Assembly (NCBI GenBank): GCA_900541645.1
Contig: UQKQ01000019.1
Span: 1-28,177 of the forward strand
DNA length: 28,177 nucleotides
Source of the DNA: an uncultured Collinsella sp.
GTDB lineage: Bacteria > Actinomycetota > Coriobacteriia > Coriobacteriales > Coriobacteriaceae
Reading direction: 5' to 3'
The translations under genes were made by a program, and so were the position numbers. Of the stretch, positions 23,627 to 28,177 are shown piece by piece. A model generated the notes under the pieces. It made no database searches. It had not been told where the DNA came from and worked only from the letters and a program-made list of their open reading frames with translations. Each line of letters begins with the position of its first letter. Positions within the stretch are counted from its first letter, which is position 1.

Positions 23627-24967
23627 GTGAAGACCCTTAGTTCTCTTGTAAAGCGCTCCGCGCAACTGACCGCCGGCATTGTCTGCGCTGTCGCCCTTGC
23701 CGCCGGTGCGCCGTCTGTCGCCAACGCCCAGGTACTTACGACCGATATCGTTTGTGGCAAGACCGCCGACGCCCGCGGCATCACGGCCGAGAATCTGCCC
23801 GATATCGATGCGTCCAACGCCATCGTCATGAGCAAGGACAGTTCCGTCTATTTCGCCCGCAGTGCCGACGAGCAGGTCAAAATTGCCTCAATTACCAAAG
23901 TCATGACCGCAATCCTGACCATCGAGAACTGCAAGATGGACGAGAAGGTCACGGTGAGCAACGCCGCGGCAACCGTGGGCAATTCGACCGCCGGCCTGCT
24001 CGAAGGCGACGAGCTCACAGTGAAACAGGCCCTGCGCGGCCTGATGATTCCCTCGGGCAATGACGCCGCCATCGTGCTTGCCGAGCATGTGGGCAAAAAG
24101 ATCGATCCCAAGACCAAAGATGCCGAGGCCACGTTTGTGAAGGCCATGAACGAGCGCGCTCAAGAGCTCGGCTGCACGGGAACGCTTTTTGAGAATCCGC
24201 ACGGCCTGGACTTTGATGAGTGGGCCGGCGACATGCACTCCACCGCGCACGATGTAGCCCTGATGATGCAGGAGGCAATGAAGAGCGATACGTTCCGCGA
24301 AATCGTGGCGAGCGATGATTCCTGGATTGAGGTTACGGGCGCCGACGGTTCCGACCATTCGCATTCCATGGATACACACAACGAGCTGCTGGGGCAGGAC
24401 GGCAATATCGGCGGTAAGACCGGCACCACCGACGATGCCGGCTATTGCTTTACGGGAGCCTACAACCGCGATGGCGACGAGACCTACACCGTTGTTTTGA
24501 ACTCCAGCACCACCGATCAGCGCTTTGCCGACACGGCCGCCCTTGCCAACTGGTACTACGGCCACAAGGTGACGGTTGCGATCGCCAACACGCAGGAAAA
24601 GACCGCCAACGGCAATCCACTCATCGCGCGCATTAGCCAGACCGACTGGACGGACAAGACGATCGATGCCACACTCGCCGACCCCTCAGCTCAGGCGACC
24701 GTCTTTTCGCTTGCTGGAGAGGTGACCGAAAAGGTTACCTACGATGACCTTTCGGGCACGGTACATGTGGGCGACAAGGTGGGCAGCGTCACGCTCAAGC
24801 AAGACGGCACCAAGATCGCCGTCATGGATTTGGTTGCCGACGAGGAAGGCTCGGGGCCGAATCCCATTGAGTGGCTCCTTGTAAAACTCGACCGCCTGGG
24901 CCGTCGCATCGACAACCGCCCGCTTACGGCAGAAAGCGAAACCATAGCCAAAGCACCCGAGGCGTAA
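23627..24967 (+). CDS. Secreted D-alanyl-D-alanine carboxypeptidase (S11, PBP5-like)
   Basis: A 446-residue penicillin-binding D,D-carboxypeptidase that trims the terminal D-Ala from peptidoglycan stem peptides outside the membrane. The chosen GTG gives a proper signal peptide: basic start VKTLSSLVKR, hydrophobic core, cleavage after PSVANA near residue 34. Catalytic motifs: SITK (residues 88-91), SGN (143-145) and KTG (264-266). A C-terminal beta domain follows the catalytic domain and the protein ends in a basic helix. It contains no obvious membrane anchor beyond that helix. Upstream in-frame codons (for example TTG 23588) would only lengthen the signal peptide. It is the only complete plus-strand gene here, divergent from the VanRS-like pair, and is followed by a strong terminator. 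Confidence 0.9.
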   Translation: MKTLSSLVKRSAQLTAGIVCAVALAAGAPSVANAQVLTTDIVCGKTADARGITAENLPDIDASNAIVMSKDSSVYFARSADEQVKIASITKVMTAILTIENCKMDEKVTVSNAAATVGNSTAGLLEGDELTVKQALRGLMIPSGNDAAIVLAEHVGKKIDPKTKDAEATFVKAMNERAQELGCTGTLFENPHGLDFDEWAGDMHSTAHDVALMMQEAMKSDTFREIVASDDSWIEVTGADGSDHSHSMDTHNELLGQDGNIGGKTGTTDDAGYCFTGAYNRDGDETYTVVLNSSTTDQRFADTAALANWYYGHKVTVAIANTQEKTANGNPLIARISQTDWTDKTIDATLADPSAQATVFSLAGEVTEKVTYDDLSGTVHVGDKVGSVTLKQDGTKIAVMDLVADEEGSGPNPIEWLLVKLDRLGRRIDNRPLTAESETIAKAPEA

Positions 24968-24996
24968 GGTCGAAGAACAATACGCTCGCCGAAAGA

Positions 24997-25024
24997 AGGC
25001 ATCCGAAAGGATGCCTCTTTTTTT
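24997..25024 (+). terminator. Intrinsic terminator of the carboxypeptidase gene
   Basis: AGGCATCC-GAAA-GGATGCCT, a perfect 8-bp stem with a GNRA loop, followed by CTTTTTTT. It lies about 30 bases after the stop codon. Confidence 0.93.
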
Positions 25025-25026
25025 GA

Positions 25027-25050
25027 GGGCTCGAATCCCCAGCCGCCATT
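25027..25050 (+). other. tRNA-T-arm-like sequence in inverted orientation, copy 1
   Basis: GGGCTCGAATCCCCAGCCGCCA resembles the T-loop and 3' end of the local tRNA-Ser read on the opposite strand; relative to it, four bases of the acceptor are missing. It precedes the first copy of the tRNA-Ser terminator. No matching tRNA body is found upstream. Confidence 0.4.
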
Positions 25051-25060
25051 CTTGATAATA

Positions 25061-25117
25061 AAAAAGGGCCCCAAATGGGACCCTTCTTCAAATTCATACT
25101 GGCGGAGAGCTGGGGAT
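25061..25117 (-). repeat. Partial duplicate of the tRNA-Ser 3' end and its terminator
   Basis: Identical at 56 of 57 positions to 25251-25307, exactly 190 bases away and in the same orientation. It contains the terminator (25061-25085), the 15-base trailer, the encoded CCA (25100-25102), the full 3' acceptor strand and the T-stem up to GGGGAT. It then departs from tRNA sequence inside the T-loop. It is therefore a tRNA 3' fragment without a body and cannot give a functional tRNA. Confidence 0.85.
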
Positions 25118-25217
25118 GTCCGGGCATGCTGCGCATGCCCTCCGGCTTCAAAGCCTGGCGGCTTTTCGCCCACGGGCTACAAACGCTTTCGCGTTTGCTT
25201 AACGCCCGTGCCCTCTC
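25118..25217. other. Hairpin-rich insert between the tRNA-Ser fragment and the second T-arm-like copy
   Basis: About 100 bases made almost entirely of consecutive hairpins. They are GGGCATGC-TGC-GCATGCCC (25122-25140), GGCT-TCAA-AGCC, GGCG-CTTTT-type CGCC, and a two-part stem CACGGGC / GCCCGTG enclosing CAAACGC-TTTC-GCGTTTG (25171-25210). No reading frame of interest. A related TGC-loop hairpin follows a different truncated tRNA end at 28121-28145. Confidence 0.55.
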
Positions 25218-25237
25218 GGGTTCGAATCCCCAGCCTC
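25218..25237 (+). other. tRNA-T-arm-like sequence in inverted orientation, copy 2
   Basis: GGGTTCGAATCCCCAGCCTCC lies just before the intact tRNA-Ser terminator, in the same position that copy 1 occupies before the duplicated terminator, with 191 bases between the TCGAATCCCC words. It resembles a tRNA 3' half on the plus strand, but no 5' half is found. Confidence 0.4.
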
Positions 25238-25250
25238 CTTTCTCCGCACT

Positions 25251-25275
25251 AAAAAGGGTCCCAAATGGGACCCTT
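25251..25275 (-). terminator. Intrinsic terminator of tRNA-Ser
   Basis: On the minus strand AAGGGTCCC-ATTT-GGGACCCTT, a perfect 9-bp stem, runs into TTT. It starts 15 bases after the encoded CCA end. Confidence 0.9.
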
Positions 25276-25289
25276 CTTCAAATTCATAC

Positions 25290-25380
25290 TGGCGGAGAGC
25301 TGGGGATTCGAACCCCAGATGCCCTTTTGGGGCATACTCGCTTAGCAGGCGAGCACCTTCGGCCTCTCGGTCAGCTCTCC
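25290..25380 (-). tRNA. tRNA-Ser (anticodon GCU)
   Basis: A 91-base class II tRNA with encoded CCA, decoding AGC/AGU. The 7-bp acceptor is GGAGAGC / GCTCTCC with discriminator G. The anticodon arm is CTCGC-CTGCTAA-GCGAG with GCT at 25344-25346. A long variable arm is built on TGCCCC / GGGCA, and the T-arm is CTGGGG-TTCGAAT-CCCCAG. The D-arm contains CTGACCGAGAGGCC as usual for Ser tRNAs. It is preceded by a promoter-like sequence and followed by a terminator, so it is a single-gene unit. Its 3' end and terminator are duplicated 190 bases downstream. Confidence 0.97.
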
Positions 25381-25394
25381 GTAACAGCCGTTCT

Positions 25395-25423
25395 ATAGTA
25401 ACCAAACAGCCGAAGTTGAGCAA
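25395..25423 (-). promoter_or_regulatory. Possible promoter of tRNA-Ser
   Basis: On the minus strand TTGCTC (25418-25423) and TACTAT (25395-25400) are 17 bases apart, placing the start of transcription about eight bases before the tRNA 5' end. Both hexamers match consensus only partly. Confidence 0.45.
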
Positions 25424-25473
25424 GGGGGAATTTCTAATTGCCCAGCGGCCTTTCCTCCTTGCAGCTTTCGCCC

Positions 25474-27915
25474 CTACCCCAGCGAGCGATTGAGGGAGCC
25501 GAGCTCATCGTTGCCCATGGTGCGCCACATTTGGAAGATGCAGACGCGCGCCAGGAAAAAGAAGCCGTTATCGACCAGCTGCACGGCGGCATCCGCAAGC
25601 TGATTGGTCACGACGGGCACGGGAGGCAACTCGAGCCCGGCCCTACGGATGGTCTCGACTGCCTCCTCAAACGTCGGCGGCTCATTGACACCCATCTCGT
25701 TCATAAGGCCCTGCATTTCCTCCAGTGCGCTGCTACCCGACTCCTCGCCGCGCGGCACGAGGCGGTAGCACGCCAACGCGAGCTCGAGCTGATCGCAGTT
25801 CCAATAGGCAAACGCCAAGCGATAGAACAGATAACCGATTGCGGAACGGTCGCTGGCAATGCGCAGGCCGTGGCGCGCTACCTCGATAATCTCGTCAAAG
25901 CGTTCCAGGCGCGCCAACACGTTGATGAGCGCAAAGTGCGACTGCATGGACGAGCGCGCCAGGTCGTAGAGGCGGCGCACCTCGGGCAGCGCCCGCTCAA
26001 AGTCCTCCTGCTCGGCGTAATAGCTGCAGATTTCGTGCTGGGCAAAGTACAGCGCATCGGGAGCGCGCAGGATGCGCACCGAACGATCTTCCTCCATGAC
26101 CGGCAGCACCATACGTACCAGTTGGTTGTCGCAAAACTGCGTCTGGACCGGACCCGTTGCCAACAGTTCGGCAACGGCACACTTTGCCTCCAGCTCCTCG
26201 ACAAGACGGGAAAAGCCCTCAAACGCAGCCGTGCGGTCAACTTTGGCCTGCTCGCGCAACTCAACGACGCGCGCCACATACGGGTCATCGTCCTTCTCCA
26301 TGACCTCGAGCTCATCAGCCGTATCGGCAAGCAGCAGGTCGCGCAACGCCGGCGGCAGCGGGCGGTGGTCGTCACGCGGGCGAGCGTGAACCTCCGCAGG
26401 CTCAATCACATCCGGCGTGTCCGACTCATATGCCTCAAGCATGCACTTGCACGGCATATCGCCCATATCCATGCTCTCAAGATCCTTGGCGACAGGCACG
26501 CAATTGGCCAGATAGGCCGCACGTCCAAAGGAATATGTTGCAATGACGCGCTCGCCCTGCTCGCCGTCGGGAGCCGCAATCTGAACATAGCAGCGCGCAA
26601 TGCAGGCACCTGCGGCAAAACACGCCGCGGCAAGCGTAAGCGCCACGCGCGCGTCGTGCTCCGCAGCCCAAATCGCACGCGCGTCCTCGTCCAACTCGCG
26701 CCAGACGTCATCCTGGGCGTCGTATTCACGTTGCGGCATGGCATCCACGATAGAGTGCCCAAACCGAACGAGCATAATCCCCTCGGCAACGTTTACCCGA
26801 TAGGTATAGTCGAGCCGTGTGACCACGTTGAGTGCCTCGACGATACGCGCGAAGCGGGTGCGCACGTCCCACTCACCGCCCGGCTGGCAAGCCACCGTTC
26901 CCGGTTTGCCCCACGGGTTGTCGCTCGAGGCCGTATCGAGCAGTCGGGGAACATTGTTGGTCGTCTTGGCGATATGCCACGCGTCAAAGAGCGCGCAGCC
27001 CTCAAAGCTCGGCGAGGATGCCGCAGGGACCAATCCAGCCCCGATGCGCTCAAGGATGCCGGAGAGGCGATTGAGATGGCACTCGATGGCAAGCAGCATG
27101 TCAATCTCATCCTGGTCCAGCAGGCTACGATCAAAATTGAGATAGAACAGCTTTGAGCGGTCGATGCGCGCTAGGCTCATTTCGGACTTGGCAGCAATGG
27201 TGCGCAGGCGAGGCAGATCGACCTCGCTCATCAAGGCTGCGGCATAACGCTCGATACCGCTCGGGTTCTCGGTATGGTCCACGCGGTAGAGCAGCGTCTC
27301 GATAGCATCGGGAAGCGGCGCCGTGTTAAAGCCCAAGAACACCTCGACCGGCTCGGGAAGCTTTACGAGTTTGATCTTATCGACAACATTTTGCATGTCC
27401 GCATCGAGACCGTCGACGCCCGCCGTGTTCGCAATAGCGCTTTCGGAGTTGGCAAATATCACGTAGCGCAAGAACATCGAGGCCATGAACTCGCCGTAAG
27501 GAAGGGCGCGGGTCGAATTCCATGTCTCGTGGTCGGACTGCTCGCGCATGGTGCCTTCGGGAGAGCCGGCAGTTCGCGCACGCGGGCGCATTGCGCCGTT
27601 GGCTCCCCTCACCATAATCTCGCCAATACTGGAGTCGGACTCGTCAAGGACCAGCTCCATGTCGGGATCCTTGGGCAACGACGCCTCCCGAACAGGGCGG
27701 TCAACCTTATAGACCTTGCCCGACACACTCACGTAGCCCAAGAGCGACACGTGGCTTTTGCCGACGAATTCAACGACGTAGCAGGACTCTTTAGGATCCT
27801 CGCCAAAAACTTTCCAGACAACGCCGTACGAGCGCCCTGCGGGCTGTTCCGGCATCGACGGAAAACGCTTTTTGGGGTCGAGAAACCTGAGCTTGTATGT
27901 CGGACGCTCTGCCAC
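25474..27915 (-). CDS. Large protein of unknown function with TPR-like C-terminal repeats
   Basis: An 813-residue soluble protein, no signal peptide or membrane segment seen. The N-terminus (MAERPTYKLRFLDPKKRFPS) is followed by a beta-rich region of about 100 residues, then a long mostly helical middle. Residues about 620-730 form helical hairpins with TPR-like spacing: HEICSYYAEQEDFERALPEV, FALINVLARLERFDEIIEVA, and YLFYRLAFAYWNCDQLELAL. An acidic stretch lies near 560 (ADELEVMEKDDDPYV). The start is GTG 27915 with AGGGTGAT about eight bases upstream. It stands alone between two tRNA-type loci. I do not recognise a family beyond the repeats; a scaffold role is the most that can be suggested. 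Confidence 0.75.
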   Translation of the reverse strand: MAERPTYKLRFLDPKKRFPSMPEQPAGRSYGVVWKVFGEDPKESCYVVEFVGKSHVSLLGYVSVSGKVYKVDRPVREASLPKDPDMELVLDESDSSIGEIMVRGANGAMRPRARTAGSPEGTMREQSDHETWNSTRALPYGEFMASMFLRYVIFANSESAIANTAGVDGLDADMQNVVDKIKLVKLPEPVEVFLGFNTAPLPDAIETLLYRVDHTENPSGIERYAAALMSEVDLPRLRTIAAKSEMSLARIDRSKLFYLNFDRSLLDQDEIDMLLAIECHLNRLSGILERIGAGLVPAASSPSFEGCALFDAWHIAKTTNNVPRLLDTASSDNPWGKPGTVACQPGGEWDVRTRFARIVEALNVVTRLDYTYRVNVAEGIMLVRFGHSIVDAMPQREYDAQDDVWRELDEDARAIWAAEHDARVALTLAAACFAAGACIARCYVQIAAPDGEQGERVIATYSFGRAAYLANCVPVAKDLESMDMGDMPCKCMLEAYESDTPDVIEPAEVHARPRDDHRPLPPALRDLLLADTADELEVMEKDDDPYVARVVELREQAKVDRTAAFEGFSRLVEELEAKCAVAELLATGPVQTQFCDNQLVRMVLPVMEEDRSVRILRAPDALYFAQHEICSYYAEQEDFERALPEVRRLYDLARSSMQSHFALINVLARLERFDEIIEVARHGLRIASDRSAIGYLFYRLAFAYWNCDQLELALACYRLVPRGEESGSSALEEMQGLMNEMGVNEPPTFEEAVETIRRAGLELPPVPVVTNQLADAAVQLVDNGFFFLARVCIFQMWRTMGNDELGSLNRSLG

Positions 27916-27968
27916 GAAATATCACCCTGATCGGTCGTCTAGAGAAGGAGTGGCCGCGAATGGACCGC

Positions 27969-28056
27969 GGCACCTACTCGAAATCTTACACGAGTCGATA
28001 AGAAATAGTCCGCTTGACGCTCGCGCCTCGACCGAGGTTCGAATCCATGGGGTGCC
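27969..28056 (+). other. Degenerate tRNA-like sequence
   Basis: GGCACCT (27969-27975) can pair over seven positions with GGGTGCC (28050-28056), one pair being G-T. TTCGAAT (28038-28044) sits where a T-loop should be, five bases plus stem from the 3' acceptor. However, the T-stem has an A-A mismatch, no convincing anticodon arm or D-loop GG is present, and the end is GGCG rather than CCA. It may be a decayed class II tRNA or a chance match. Confidence 0.3.
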
Positions 28057-28060
28057 GGCG

Positions 28061-28090
28061 TAAAAGAAAAGCCCCCGTTGCCGGAGGCTT
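28061..28090 (-). terminator. Intrinsic terminator after a truncated tRNA end
   Basis: On the minus strand AAGCCTCCG pairs with CGGGGGCTT (with mismatch) around a short loop and is followed by TTTTCTTTT. It lies downstream of the tRNA-like 3' end at 28101-28120. Confidence 0.75.
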
Positions 28091-28100
28091 CAAGTTCAAA

Positions 28101-28120
28101 TGGTGCGGCGTATAGGATTC
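28101..28120 (-). other. Truncated tRNA 3' end running into hairpins
   Basis: On the minus strand GAATCCTAT-ACGCCGC-A-CCA has the layout of a T-loop half, T-stem, acceptor strand, discriminator and CCA. At higher coordinates, where GGTTC should precede, the sequence changes to a hairpin-rich stretch (28121-28170) that includes CGCG-C-ATCCGC-TGC-GCGGAT-C-CGCG and CGCGCCGGC / GCCGGCGCG. The rest lies beyond the window, so an intact tRNA further right cannot be excluded. Confidence 0.5.
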
Positions 28121-28177
28121 CGCGCATCCGCTGCGCGGATCCGCGCCGGCTTCGCCCGCCTGCCGGCGCGCTCGCCC

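Noticed and set aside
21468..24967. A glycopeptide-resistance (van) cluster
   Set aside because: Only regulator, kinase and an S11 carboxypeptidase are present; no dehydrogenase, D-Ala-D-Lac or D-Ala-D-Ser ligase, or VanX dipeptidase gene.
24739..25173. Small minus-strand frame across the carboxypeptidase 3' end and the tRNA fragment (contains GWGFEPSK)
   Set aside because: The GFEP-type peptide is what a T-arm sequence gives when translated, and the frame also runs through the terminator. Not a gene.
25099..25240. Possible tRNA-Sec or second complete tRNA at the hairpin-rich segment
   Set aside because: The T-arm-like ends do not join to any acceptor 5' strand or anticodon arm, and the hairpins do not form a cloverleaf.
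25061..25307. CRISPR array
   Set aside because: Only two repeat copies, 57 bases long, derived from a tRNA end and terminator; no regular spacers and no cas genes.
25438..27156. A 572-residue plus-strand open frame opposite the TPR-like protein
   Set aside because: Shadow translation, Arg/His-rich with no domain. The minus frame has a sensible start, binding site and repeat structure.
27939..28127. Small minus-strand frame with GFEPRSRRE
   Set aside because: Same artefact: translation of a TTCGAA T-arm-like sequence and terminator.

Overview
The window looks like a chromosomal segment of a high-GC, gut-type actinobacterium. I lean towards Coriobacteriia such as Collinsella, from the gene complement and codon bias; no marker gene here proves it. 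Almost every gene is on the minus strand. The exceptions are the D,D-carboxypeptidase gene and a gene fragment at the left edge. I see no CRISPR array, rRNA, complete insertion sequence or prophage. It is a core chromosomal region with unusual intergenic DNA.

Layout. (1) 1-4612: the 3' tip of a plus-strand gene, a convergent terminator, phosphoenolpyruvate carboxylase (ppc) with its promoter, and histidyl-tRNA synthetase (hisS). (2) 4613-7852: a 26-bp-arm palindrome, the remnant of an MFS transporter with its middle deleted, structured element A, an M20 amidohydrolase and an EamA-type exporter, each with a visible terminator or ribosome binding site. (3) 7853-12832: two abutting YhgE/Pip-family membrane proteins with long periplasmic coiled coils. 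(4) 12833-15281: a 424-bp non-coding stretch with structured element B and a REP-like palindrome, then htpG (Hsp90). (5) 15484-18091: a cpsC-cpsD-cpsB type polysaccharide tyrosine-kinase control module followed by a GNAT acetyltransferase, with no glycosyltransferases nearby. (6) 18268-21364: pstB, a PhoB-like regulator and a PhoR-like kinase, with a possible Pho box before pstB. (7) 21468-24967: a VanR/VanS-like two-component system divergent from a secreted D-Ala-D-Ala carboxypeptidase. (8) 24968-25473: a tRNA-Ser(GCU) locus with a partial 190-bp-spaced duplication and a hairpin-rich insert. (9) 25474-27915: a large TPR-like protein of unknown function. (10) 27916-28177: a second locus built like the tRNA-Ser one, cut off by the window edge.

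The genes cover central carbon metabolism (ppc), translation (hisS, tRNA-Ser), proteostasis (htpG) and cell-envelope sensing: phosphate response, VanRS with carboxypeptidase, capsule kinase module and YhgE pair. The parts most worth a second look are the intergenic elements. Elements A and B are two copies of a three-stem structure whose internal-loop sequence is conserved while the flanking stems differ but still pair. The two tRNA-end loci both break off inside the T-loop into hairpins with a TGC loop.
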